Shown here one piece after another: positions 45,027 to 53,569 of a stretch of 64,000 nucleotides of DNA. Made by a program: the position numbers and the translations under genes. The DNA comes from Chloroherpeton thalassium ATCC 35110 (GTDB lineage: Bacteria > Bacteroidota > Chlorobiia > Chlorobiales > Chloroherpetonaceae): the NCBI RefSeq assembly GCF_000020525.1, contig NC_011026.1, forward strand, positions 3,144,001-3,208,000, written 5' to 3'. The first letter of the stretch is position 1; each line of letters opens with the position of its first letter. The notes beneath the pieces were generated by a model. The model searched no databases. It saw nothing but the letters and a program-made list of their open reading frames with translations, and was not told where the DNA came from.

Positions 45027-45785
45027 ATGAAAATAGCATTGCTGGGTACGGGAAATATGGGCAAGGCGATTGCAAATATCGCAAAAAGCTCAGGAAAACA
45101 TGAACTTGTAGCCGAATTAAACGCGGCGACAACACTTTCAACAGATGCCTTTAAAGACGCGGACGTTATTGTAGAAGTCACCGCGCCAGACGCGTTTTTA
45201 ACCAATCTGGATTTGCTTTTGCAAGCCGACCGCCCAATTGTGGTTGGCACAACCGGTTGGTACAACGGCATTGAGCACGTGAAAGCCAAAGTCCTCGAAG
45301 CCAATGGCAGTATGCTTTATGCTGCGAATTTTTCGCTTGGAGTCAATATTTTCTTTCGGCTGGTGCATGAAGCGGCTCGCTTTATCGCGCCATTTGAGGA
45401 TTTTGATATTGCGGTTTCAGAGCAGCATCACACGGGCAAAATTGATGCGCCGAGCGGAACGGCACTGAAAGTCGCGCGCGAGATTTTATCGGCGTTGCCT
45501 TCAAAAACAAGCATCAAAACCGAGCTTCCTGCCAAAGGAAAAATTCAGCGCGATGAGTTGCTGGTTTCGGCAATTCGGCTCGGAAGCGTGTTCGGACAGC
45601 ATAGCGTGCACATCGATTCCAGCTCGGATTCGATTCTTATTTCACATACCGCGAAAAACCGTCAAGGATTTGCGCAAGGGGCTATCGAAGCAGCTGAATG
45701 GCTTGTTCGAGATGGCGGCCAAAAAGGCTTTTTTTCAATGGATGATTTCCTGAATGAAATTTTATCTTCACCGGAAAAGAAATAA
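45027..45785 (+). CDS. dapB: 4-hydroxy-tetrahydrodipicolinate reductase
   Basis: A 252-residue DapB, the second step of the diaminopimelate/lysine pathway. The NAD(P)-binding motif [16 protein letters not shown] replaces the usual GAxGRMG at residues 4-19. The catalytic [15 protein letters not shown] (about residues 131-145) contains the conserved HH and K, and GTTGW is at about 74-78. Length is near the family norm (about 250-270). It is in an operon with parA, parB and DUF5683 upstream and a membrane protein 11 bases downstream. No other dap genes are visible. Confidence 0.95.
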
Positions 45786-45796
45786 TAATCGCAGGC

Positions 45797-46357
45797 ATGC
45801 CCGACATGTACAAACCGATTCCCCCTCAGGGACCGGAGGGGGAAAAACCAGATGATTATAACGCCATTCTCTTAGGAGGCGTGGTTATTATGGCCATTTC
45901 GCTGGTGCCCTATCTTAGTTTGCTCAACTCATTATGCTGCCTTGGCATTATGCTCGGCGGATTTACCAGCGTTTATCACTACACCTCTTCATATAAACTC
46001 ACGATCCTTTCAGGCGAAGGCTTCAAGCTGGGCAGCCTTGCCGGTGTTTTAGGCGGGCTGGCGTCGCTGGTCATTTCTTACACGCTACAATTGGTCTTTA
46101 GCTATCAGCCTGGAAGTGAACTTTTGGAACTGATGCACGACCTGCAAATCCAAATGGCGCAAGGCGACCCGGATGTTATTGCTGAACTTGACGCGCTGTA
46201 TCAAAAAGCCAGCGAAGTTGAACTTACCGTGGTCCAAATGATTTTCGGTACGATTGTCACCGTCACGATCGACGCGCTTTTTTCAGGTATCGGTGGCGCA
46301 ATTGGCACCTCGTTTTTTAAGTATGGAAATAGGGAAAAATCTTACCCTGACGCCTAA
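45797..46357 (+). CDS. Four-helix membrane protein, possibly DUF4199-related
   Basis: A 186-residue inner-membrane protein with a proline-rich start (YKPIPPQGPEGEKPDDY) and hydrophobic segments at about 25-65, 80-105 and 140-165 (GGVVIMAISLVPYLSLL, LCCLGIMLGGFTSVYHY, LASLVISYTLQLVFSY, VVQMIFGTIVTVTIDALFSG). The gating of the segments resembles small DUF4199-type proteins of Bacteroidetes/Chlorobi, but I could not confirm the family. It is 11 bases downstream of dapB and the last gene of the operon. Confidence 0.75.
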   Translation: MPDMYKPIPPQGPEGEKPDDYNAILLGGVVIMAISLVPYLSLLNSLCCLGIMLGGFTSVYHYTSSYKLTILSGEGFKLGSLAGVLGGLASLVISYTLQLVFSYQPGSELLELMHDLQIQMAQGDPDVIAELDALYQKASEVELTVVQMIFGTIVTVTIDALFSGIGGAIGTSFFKYGNREKSYPDA

Positions 46358-46708
46358 CTTTTTTCAAAGTCACGAGCGCGCTGTTTGACCAAAAAGAAAA
46401 AGTTTTATCTTTCGATAGCTTTCGCTGAGATGACGATGGCCATTTTAACCTTAAACATTTTACTCACCAAGGCGGAAATGATCCGCGAAATCAAACCACC
46501 CTGCCGCCACTAAGCGCTTACAACTGATGAGCTTGCACCTTAGCGAAGTCATGTTTACATCGGTTTTATAGCCAACTTTTTATTCGTTGAACTTGTAAAA
46601 TCAGGAAGCAATCAAGTCTACTTTTGATTTTTTCCATAGAAAGAACATTTTTTCAGACACTGCTGTTAATCAAAAATCTTCTGGGCGAAATTCATCAGAT
46701 TCATCGAC
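46358..46708. other. Intergenic region, 351 bases, no gene recognised
   Basis: AT-rich stretch between the dapB operon and the PucC-like gene. It should carry the transporter's promoter. I saw no hairpin terminator, tRNA or repeat. Confidence 0.5.
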
Positions 46709-48067
46709 ATGAGGCTCAAGCACTTTAATCACTACTTTTCAACCGACCAAACCGCGACAAGCAGCATTCCTAAAATTTTGCAAATCTGCTTGCTTCAGCT
46801 TTCGCATGCCATTGCGTTTGTTTTAATCCACAGCACGCTGAACCGCGTGATGATTGTGGAATTTGGAATTGCCGCCTGGATTGTGGGCGCGGTGATGGGA
46901 TTTCATAACTTGCTTGCTTTTGTGAGGCCCATGATAGGCCTCTTCTCCGATACACACGCTTTTTTGGGTTACAGGCGCACACCGATTATCATTTTAGGGA
47001 ACTTGCTGGTGGCTGCCGGTGTCATTGGCTCTATCTATGGCGCGATTTGGATGAGCCACGCCTTTTACCCAGGACTTGCGCTCACGCTCTTTGCTTCGCT
47101 TATCTACGGAATTGGGATTAACGTGGCAGGCACAATGTTTTATGCCTTACTAACCGATAACGCCGGGGAAAATTATAAATCCATTGCGGTTTCGCTCGGC
47201 TGGATTGTACTTATTTCAGGCAGCATATTAGCTTCGGCGGTTGCCGGATATTATTTGGATGAATTTTCAGAATCTCAGCTTATTTCGCTTTTCTGGGTTG
47301 GTGCGATTGCGTCCATGCTCATCACATGGATGGCTGTTCTGGGCTCAGAAAAGCGAAACGACTTGCCAAGCGCCCCTAACGACACCACGCATCCAAAGCT
47401 TGAACTGAGAAGCTCGCTTAAAAAGTTGGCCGCAAACCAACCCGTCTATCGTTTTTTTAGCTTTATGTTTGTCACCGTCATTGCCATTCAAGGGCAAGAT
47501 GTCATTTTGGAGCCATTTGGTGCGCACATTTTTGGCATGAACATCGCCGAAACCACAAAACTGACACAAGTTTGGGGCGCTGGCACTATTTTCGGCATTG
47601 TGGTTTTAGGCCTTTTTTTCGTCAATCGCATTGGGAAAAAGCGAACCACTTATCTCGGCTGCACACTTTCAGCCATTGGCTTCTTGATTATTTCAGCATC
47701 GGCTTGGTTTGATGTGACGGTTTTCAAGTCCGGCGTTTTTTTGCTCGGGCTTGGAAATGGCGCGCTTACGGTTGGCAGTTTAACGATGATGATGGATATG
47801 ACCACAAAAGCAAACACCGGACTTTTTATGGGACTCTGGGGATTGGCGCAAGCCATTCCGAACTTTCTTGCCAATGCGGTTGGCGGCGCCATTCGCGACA
47901 TTTCCCTGTTTTTTACTCAAAACCAATATGTGGGCTACACAACCGCTTTCGCCATTGAAATCATCGGACTTTTTATCGCCATTTTGATTTTAAGAACCGT
48001 TGATGTGGCTGAATTCAAAAAGAATTCTGCTCAGCTTTTCTATGAAAGTATCAGCAATTCCGACTGA
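46709..48067 (+). CDS. PucC/BCH2-type major facilitator protein (bacteriochlorophyll delivery family)
   Basis: A 452-residue, 12-helix membrane protein. Signature segments of the PucC family are visible: LIHSTLNRVMIVEFGIAAW near helix 1, FVRPMIGLFSDTHAFLGYRR, and IQGQDVILEPFGAHIFGM in the middle. In phototrophs these proteins are tied to assembly of bacteriochlorophyll-protein complexes, and this is the clearest photosynthesis marker in the window. No bch, csm or pscA genes are nearby. The N-terminal 20 residues are polar and the C terminus is short. It starts at ATG 46709 and is followed by a 285-base gap. Confidence 0.9.
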   Translation: MRLKHFNHYFSTDQTATSSIPKILQICLLQLSHAIAFVLIHSTLNRVMIVEFGIAAWIVGAVMGFHNLLAFVRPMIGLFSDTHAFLGYRRTPIIILGNLLVAAGVIGSIYGAIWMSHAFYPGLALTLFASLIYGIGINVAGTMFYALLTDNAGENYKSIAVSLGWIVLISGSILASAVAGYYLDEFSESQLISLFWVGAIASMLITWMAVLGSEKRNDLPSAPNDTTHPKLELRSSLKKLAANQPVYRFFSFMFVTVIAIQGQDVILEPFGAHIFGMNIAETTKLTQVWGAGTIFGIVVLGLFFVNRIGKKRTTYLGCTLSAIGFLIISASAWFDVTVFKSGVFLLGLGNGALTVGSLTMMMDMTTKANTGLFMGLWGLAQAIPNFLANAVGGAIRDISLFFTQNQYVGYTTAFAIEIIGLFIAILILRTVDVAEFKKNSAQLFYESISNSD

Positions 48068-48202
48068 TATGACGATCAAACTCGTCGTTTTTGCCCGATT
48101 TAATTTCTGATAAGTTGTTTTTTCTAATTACCTTAGCGTAAATCTTTCCGCAATATACTTTTTTTCGCCTGCTGCTTTTTTTCTTTTCAGAGATCGCTTA
48201 AC

Positions 48203-48224
48203 TTTGATTTAAAGTTTAATCAAA
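48203..48224. promoter_or_regulatory. Inverted repeat upstream of the TRL-like gene
   Basis: Arms tttgatt (48203-48209) and aatcaaa (48218-48224) around an 8-base AT spacer, about 130 bases before the ATG at 48353. The outline recalls FNR-type sites (ttgat-N4-atcaa) but the spacing is wrong. The rest of the 285-base gap shows only a second small palindrome (tggag-t-ctcca, 48265-48275). Confidence 0.3.
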
Positions 48225-48352
48225 CCCTAATTTTAGAAATTTAGATTTTTTGATACTTGTTTTTTGGAGTCTCCAGAAAATCCATAAAAGAGTACGGGGC
48301 GGTCGACGAAAAGCCTTACAGAGTAGTCTAAACCACAAACCTGGAAAAAATC

Positions 48353-48634
48353 ATGAAAAATGTCAAATTATTAGCGGTTGGCTTGCTCACAAGCCTCGTT
48401 CTTAGCGCTTGCTCCTTAACCTTGCCAGTGACCGCCACCTCAAACGCTGTGGGTAAAAAAGTAGGTACCTCTTCAGCAACTGGCTACTTTGGCATCTTTT
48501 TCTTCGACGCTGATGCCAGCATTCAAACTGCAGCTAAAAACGCTGGCATTTCCAAAATTTCAACTGTTGATATTAAGATGTCCAACGTTCTCGGCATCAT
48601 TGTTACTTATGAAACCATCGTTACCGGCGAATAA
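48353..48634 (+). CDS. TRL-like family lipoprotein
   Basis: A 93-residue protein with a lipobox (LVLSAC, cysteine 20). After it the sequence LPVTATSNAVGKKVGTSSA and ASIQTAAKNAGISKISTVDI, ending LGIIVTYETIVTGE, matches the TRL (tRNA-associated locus)-like protein family. The name comes from the genomic location of some members; the function is unknown. It stands alone with its own leader and is followed within 90 bases by two further lipoprotein genes. Confidence 0.85.
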   Translation: MKNVKLLAVGLLTSLVLSACSLTLPVTATSNAVGKKVGTSSATGYFGIFFFDADASIQTAAKNAGISKISTVDIKMSNVLGIIVTYETIVTGE

Positions 48635-48723
48635 TTGAGATCGTTTCAATCAATTTTATGCTTTTAAAGCAGGAGCGAGACATCACAGGCTTGTTCCTGC
48701 TTTCAATTTTTTTAGACCTGATC

Positions 48724-49233
48724 ATGCTGAAGTTAAAATCCCTTTTTATCATTTTTGTTTTATTTGGCCTGGCGGCTTGCAGTAGCCAACATCCAAATGA
48801 AGTTGTGTTGGGAAACGGGATTCTCTTTCATCTCGACGCGGGCGAAGCACAAGCATCGGAAACTGACGAGATGGATTTTAGCGGCTATCAATCTATTTTC
48901 GAACATCATCCAGAACTGCAAGTGCCGCTCTACAAAACCATTTATGGCGAAGACTATCAAATTTTTATCGGCATCGCGGTTTCCATTACACCATCAAAGC
49001 TATTTTCTATTTTGACGGCGGATTCCAGCCTTCAGTGCGTGGCTTCCGAAAAGATCAGCGACACGCGCTTCAAACTGCTCGCCAAACCGCATCACGAGCA
49101 TCTGGCCATCAACCTCATCCAAATTGCCAGCGGCAATAAATTTATTTTTTGCGCCATCGGGCAAGACTCATTAAAGATTCAGAACTTCTATGAAAAAAAT
49201 GCTCTCTTTGAAAGGCTTTCCGAAGCACACTGA
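48724..49233 (+). CDS. Predicted lipoprotein, unknown function
   Basis: A 169-residue protein starting at ATG 48724 with MLKLKSLFIIFVLFGLAAC, a lipoprotein signal with the lipobox LAAC (cysteine 19). The longer frame from 48658 would bury the signal. The mature part has no repeats or recognised motif; GEDYQIFIGIAVSITPSKLF and HLAINLIQIASGNKFIFCAIGQ suggest a beta-rich fold. Its end overlaps the next gene by 44 bases, so the two are translationally linked. Confidence 0.7.
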   Translation: MLKLKSLFIIFVLFGLAACSSQHPNEVVLGNGILFHLDAGEAQASETDEMDFSGYQSIFEHHPELQVPLYKTIYGEDYQIFIGIAVSITPSKLFSILTADSSLQCVASEKISDTRFKLLAKPHHEHLAINLIQIASGNKFIFCAIGQDSLKIQNFYEKNALFERLSEAH

Positions 49234-49756
49234 AAAAATTGTGGCGCTTTTGTTTTTCACTGCGCTATTTTTTCAAGGCTGTTTTTCTGTGAAGCCGCAA
49301 GCCTCACAGAGCCGAAATTCGCTCTACGAGTCGTTTTTTCTCGAAGGCAGCATCATGCAATATTTCATCAAACCGCTTGAATTTCAGAGCAAGGACGCTG
49401 AGCTTTCGCTGGACGTGACCCTGCGCGATAGCAAAGACCCAAACGACGAGGCAACCCTGAATTTTAGTATTTTCTCCGAAAAAGATTTGGCTCTGGCCGA
49501 TAGCGTGGCCATCGTGTTCAGCGATACGCGCGTTTCTGCTCGATCGCACTCAAAGCTCTTTTTTGAAAAAACGGTTTATCGCTACACCTCAAGCTTTGAT
49601 ACGCCTTCTATTTTGCACGCATTTCTTTCCGGCAAATTCACGCTCTTGCTTTATTACGCGGATCAAGCGGTGACATTTGCGCCCACTTCCAGCACATCCG
49701 CATCGATTGCAGAGCTCAATGCGTCCATCTTAAAGCATTTTTATTTAAGCAACTAA
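49190..49756 (+). CDS. Predicted lipoprotein, unknown function
   Basis: A 188-residue protein whose N terminus (KIVALLFFTALFFQGC) carries a lipobox FQGC at cysteine 31. The mature domain contains SIMQYFIKPLEFQSKDAEL, then strands such as VAIVFSDTRVSA, and looks beta-rich; no family recognised. It overlaps the previous lipoprotein gene by 44 bases in a different frame. The start at ATG 49190 lies inside the upstream gene; a second in-frame ATG follows three codons later (MKKML). Confidence 0.68.
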   Translation: MKKMLSLKGFPKHTEKIVALLFFTALFFQGCFSVKPQASQSRNSLYESFFLEGSIMQYFIKPLEFQSKDAELSLDVTLRDSKDPNDEATLNFSIFSEKDLALADSVAIVFSDTRVSARSHSKLFFEKTVYRYTSSFDTPSILHAFLSGKFTLLLYYADQAVTFAPTSSTSASIAELNASILKHFYLSN

Positions 49757-49913
49757 CCGTTCCCGCCCATTTAATCTGAAATTTCGTTCTCACTTTTCCA
49801 CACGAAGTGAGAACGGCTTTTCTGCAAAAAAATGGCATTTCTCCTTACATTTGTTAGAATTGAAAGCATTTCTGCATCGATAATGCAAAAACAGGAAAAG
49901 AGCTTATAGCTTC

Positions 49914-50993
49914 GTGAACATACAAACATCACGCCGATCCATTCTGGCTATTACATATTGTTGGGCGATTGCCGCGATTTTCATCGGATTGCACGATTTT
50001 TTATGCGCTTATTCAATCAACGCGTTTCCGCTCGAAAATCCGGTGATGTTTTTCGGCGCATATGTTGCACTTGGAACGCTCTCGGGCGCAGTTTCCGGCT
50101 TTTTTCTACTCATTTTTTTGCAAGAACCCTTTCGGCGAAAATCTTTCCTGGCGGCGCTATTTGGCCAAACTGGGTTTTGCACGTTGTTGCTTATGCTGCT
50201 CTATGCTTTCGGCGTTTGGCTTCAAGCAAGCGTGTTTTTCGGCGAATCGCTCTTTGCCAAAGAAGTTCTCGCGCGATTTTTCGCGGAAATTCTGAACGCC
50301 AAATTTCTTCGTGCGGCCATTTTTGGTGGCGGGCTTTCCGGCTTGACGAGCTTTTTTTTGCAATTGAGCGAAAAATATGGACAAGGCGTGCTTTGGGATT
50401 TTATTCGCGGCAAATTTTACACGCCAAAAGAGCAGGAAAAAATTTTCATGTTTCTCGATGTGAAATCCTCTACCAGCATGGCACAGCAAATCGGCTATTC
50501 GACCTATTTTTACTTGCTCTCCGATTTTTTTCAAGACCTCACGAAGCCAATTATCGAAAGTTCTGGCTGCATTTATCAATGCGTCGGCGATGAACTGGTG
50601 ATTACCTGGGAAACCAGCGTTGGGCTAAAAGAAGCGCGTGCCGTTCGTTGCTTTTTCGAGATGGAGCGTAGGATTGAGGCCAAATCGGCTGCGTATTTGG
50701 AAAAATATGGCGTTGTGCCAAGTTTCAAAGCTGGCATGCACTTTGGTAGCGTTGTGACCGGCGAAATTGGCGTACTCAAAAAAGACATTGCTCATCTCGG
50801 CCAAGCCATTACGATTGCCGCAAGAATTCAAGGCGTTTGCAACAGCTTCAATGAAAAACTGCTTCTTTCAGAAGAGCTGTTCAACGCCATTTCCTTGCCA
50901 AGCAACCTTGAAACCAAAGCCATCGGGGGCGTTTTGCTTAAGGGAAAATCTGAACCGATCACGCTTTTTGCCGTTAAAAAAAAGGATGAATAA
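49914..50993 (+). CDS. Membrane class III adenylate/guanylate cyclase
   Basis: A 359-residue protein. Residues 1-165 contain four hydrophobic segments (for example ILAITYCWAIAAIFIGL, VMFFGAYVALGTLSGAVSG, LLLMLLYAFGVWLQA). The C-terminal catalytic domain (about 175-355) has the metal-binding aspartates in FMFLDVKSSTSMAQQIG and CVGDELVITW, and GMHFGSVVTGEIG, HLGQAITIAARIQG match the class III cyclase pattern. It therefore probably makes cAMP or cGMP at the membrane. The start is GTG 49914. It precedes glgX by 48 bases, hinting at a link between cyclic nucleotide signalling and glycogen use, but this is inference. Confidence 0.88.
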   Translation: MNIQTSRRSILAITYCWAIAAIFIGLHDFLCAYSINAFPLENPVMFFGAYVALGTLSGAVSGFFLLIFLQEPFRRKSFLAALFGQTGFCTLLLMLLYAFGVWLQASVFFGESLFAKEVLARFFAEILNAKFLRAAIFGGGLSGLTSFFLQLSEKYGQGVLWDFIRGKFYTPKEQEKIFMFLDVKSSTSMAQQIGYSTYFYLLSDFFQDLTKPIIESSGCIYQCVGDELVITWETSVGLKEARAVRCFFEMERRIEAKSAAYLEKYGVVPSFKAGMHFGSVVTGEIGVLKKDIAHLGQAITIAARIQGVCNSFNEKLLLSEELFNAISLPSNLETKAIGGVLLKGKSEPITLFAVKKKDE

Positions 50994-51041
50994 AATTGCC
51001 TATTTTGAAACGCTTCTTAAAATGCTTTTCTGCCCATAAAA

Positions 51042-53120
51042 ATGGAACCCGACATCTTACCCGGCCTTAGCTATCCTCTTGGCGCAACTGTTTTTGCAGA
51101 CGGCGTTAATTTTTCGGTTTTCTCCAAAAACGGAGATTATGTAGAACTTCTTTTTTTTAATGATGTTGATGACGAAAATCCAATCCGAACGATCCGGCTC
51201 GACCCGAAAAGCAATCGCACGTTTTACTATTGGCATGTTTTCGTAAAGGGCATCGGCCACGGCCAGCTTTATGGCTATCGCGTTTATGGCACGTTTAAAC
51301 CTGAACAAGGCTTTTGCTTCGACGGATGGAAAGTTTTGCTCGATCCTTATGCACGGGCTGTCTGCGTTGGAAAAAATTATGAACGCGAGGCCGCCATCCG
51401 CTCTGGCAATAATTGCGGCCAAGCCATGAAAAGCGTGGTGGTTGACGCCAAACGCTACAAATGGGATGGCGACAAGCCGCTTCACTATCCTTACACGCGG
51501 TCGATTATTTATGAAATGCACGTCGGCGGTTTTACTCGAAATCCAAATTCCGGTGTCGCGAAAGAAAAACGCGGCACGTTTGCCGGCCTGATTGAAAAAA
51601 TTCCTTATCTGAAAGCGCTTGGCATTACGGCTGTTGAGCTGTTGCCCGTGCAGCAATTTGATGAACATGACGCCCCAAAAGAGCACACAAATTATTGGGG
51701 ATATAGCCCCATCGCGTTTTTTGCGCCGCACTTTGAATATAGCTCGCGCAAAGATCCGCTCGGGCCTGTTGATGAATTTCGCGACATGGTCAAAGCGCTG
51801 CACAAAACCGGCATCGAAGTCATTTTGGATGTTGTGTTTAATCACACGGCGGAAGGCAATCGCAGCGGCCCAATTTTTTCCTTCAAAGGCTTTGAAAACA
51901 AAGCGTATTACATTTTAACTGCCGAAAATAATTCATACGCAAATTATAGCGGCTGCGGCAATACGCTCAAAACTCACCATTCCATCGTTCGACGCCTCAT
52001 CATGGATTGCTTGCACTATTGGGTGACTTACATGCACGTTGATGGATTTCGCTTCGATTTGGCTTCTGTTTTTTCGCGCGACGAAGACGGCGTGCCCATG
52101 CAAAATCCACCGATTCTTTGGTCTATCGAATCCGACCCGTGGCTTGCTGGAACAAAAATTATTGCGGAAGCTTGGGATGCGGCGGGGCTTTACCAAGTTG
52201 GTTCATTTGTGGGTCATCGTTGGGCGGAATGGAACGGCAGATTTCGCGACGACATCCGCATGTTCATGAAAGGCGACGCGCGCAAATTGACAGATTTTGT
52301 GAATCGAATAACGGCAAGCCCTGATTTATATTCTGAAAAATCGCGCGATCCGAACCGAAGCATTAATTTTATCACCTGCCACGACGGCTTCACGCTCAAC
52401 GACCTGGTCTCTTACAACGTGAAGCACAACGAAAATAACAGCGAAAATAACCTCGACGGCCAAAAAGAAAATTATAGCTGGAATTGCGGCGAAGAAGGCC
52501 AGACGCAAAACGAAGCGATCAACCAGTTGCGGCTTAGGCAGATAAAAAATTTCTTCACGCTTTTGATGATTTCGCAAGGCACTGCCATGATGCAAATGGG
52601 CGACGAAATCCGCCGCACACAGTACGGCAACAACAACGCCTATTGCCAAGACAATGACATGAACTGGTTTGATTGGGACGCCGTGAAAAAAAACACTGAA
52701 CTGCTGGCATTTGTGAAAAATCTGATTCGAATGAATCTCACACACGAGATTTTTCAAGAAACCACTTTTTGGACGGATAAAGAAAACCGCAAGTCGCCGC
52801 GAATTACTTGGCACGGCGTGCATCTCAGCCAACCGGATTGGTCGGACGATTCCCACAGCATCGCCTTCACGCTGAATCATGAAGAAAGCCGCAGCCAATT
52901 TCATGTGATGATCAATGCCTATTGGGAGCCGCTTTCATTTGAGCTCCCACCATTGCCTGGCATGAGAGGCCGGCGCTGGCATCGCGTGCTCGATACGGCG
53001 CTCTCTGCCCCTGACGATTTTCCCGAAACACCGCCAGCATTTGATCATGATAGTTATGTGGTTGAAGATCGTTCGATCGTAATTTTAGGCCACACGGGCC
53101 GGGCGTTAACCCAGAGCTAA
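51042..53120 (+). CDS. glgX: Glycogen debranching enzyme (GlgX, GH13)
   Basis: A 692-residue isoamylase-type debranching enzyme that removes alpha-1,6 branches during glycogen breakdown. An N-terminal CBM48-like domain (residues 8-110; YPLGATVFADGVNFSVFSKN) precedes the GH13 barrel, with conserved VVFNHTAEGN, the nucleophile aspartate in VDGFRFDLASVF, the acid glutamate in IIAEAWDAAG, and INFITCHDGFTLNDLVSYN. The TWH-containing C-terminal region begins near residue 590. Length matches GlgX (about 660-720). It lies directly after the adenylate cyclase gene. Confidence 0.94.
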   Translation: MEPDILPGLSYPLGATVFADGVNFSVFSKNGDYVELLFFNDVDDENPIRTIRLDPKSNRTFYYWHVFVKGIGHGQLYGYRVYGTFKPEQGFCFDGWKVLLDPYARAVCVGKNYEREAAIRSGNNCGQAMKSVVVDAKRYKWDGDKPLHYPYTRSIIYEMHVGGFTRNPNSGVAKEKRGTFAGLIEKIPYLKALGITAVELLPVQQFDEHDAPKEHTNYWGYSPIAFFAPHFEYSSRKDPLGPVDEFRDMVKALHKTGIEVILDVVFNHTAEGNRSGPIFSFKGFENKAYYILTAENNSYANYSGCGNTLKTHHSIVRRLIMDCLHYWVTYMHVDGFRFDLASVFSRDEDGVPMQNPPILWSIESDPWLAGTKIIAEAWDAAGLYQVGSFVGHRWAEWNGRFRDDIRMFMKGDARKLTDFVNRITASPDLYSEKSRDPNRSINFITCHDGFTLNDLVSYNVKHNENNSENNLDGQKENYSWNCGEEGQTQNEAINQLRLRQIKNFFTLLMISQGTAMMQMGDEIRRTQYGNNNAYCQDNDMNWFDWDAVKKNTELLAFVKNLIRMNLTHEIFQETTFWTDKENRKSPRITWHGVHLSQPDWSDDSHSIAFTLNHEESRSQFHVMINAYWEPLSFELPPLPGMRGRRWHRVLDTALSAPDDFPETPPAFDHDSYVVEDRSIVILGHTGRALTQS

Positions 53121-53214
53121 GGGCAAGAAAACTTTTGGGAAATTGCTACACTTGAGGAAAATAAACCCTTCGTCATAAAACGATGATGGTAAATTCGCAT
53201 GAGCATTGTGCTGA

Positions 53215-53510
53215 CTTTTATAGTAAATCCTGGAAATAGTGATAGGAAATTATGCAAAAATATGTCCGTGTCACCCTGAGCGGAGACGAAGAGCTGCTTC
53301 TTTAAAAGGCAGGGCTTCGCCTTCGCTACCGAAGACAAAAACGAAAAGAACCCTGTCATTCTGAGGTGTCTTAGCCGAAGAATCCAACTTGACCGCACGC
53401 ATGGATGCTTCCCCTAAGAAGGCTCAGCATGACAACGCTCAGTCTGTCATTCAGTCGTTTATCTTTTTTCGCTTTGGAAAAATTACCGGCTCATCCTGAT
53501 CATGATAGAA
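53215..53510 (+). repeat. Dispersed intergenic repeat, copy D (core 53355-53434)
   Basis: The 80-base core starts gtcattctgagg, includes agccgaagaatcc and gcatggatgcttcc, and ends ggctcagcatgaca; it is nearly the same as copy A. Flanks also match: left acttttatagtaaa and cttcgctaccga, right gtttatctttttt and ctttggaaaaattacc, the last being shared with copy E. It fills most of the 449-base gap between glgX and the malic enzyme gene. Confidence 0.8.
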
Positions 53511-53569
53511 TTTTTCTCAATCATCAATTTTTGATTCTACTATAACAAACCAAAAAACAACTTTATTCT

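Noticed and set aside
48203-48224. FNR-type operator upstream of the TRL-like gene
   Set aside because: Half-sites resemble ttgat/atcaa but are separated by 10 bases rather than 4.
51057-51845. 262-codon minus-strand frame opposite glgX
   Set aside because: Antisense shadow of a clear GH13 gene, with no start signals.
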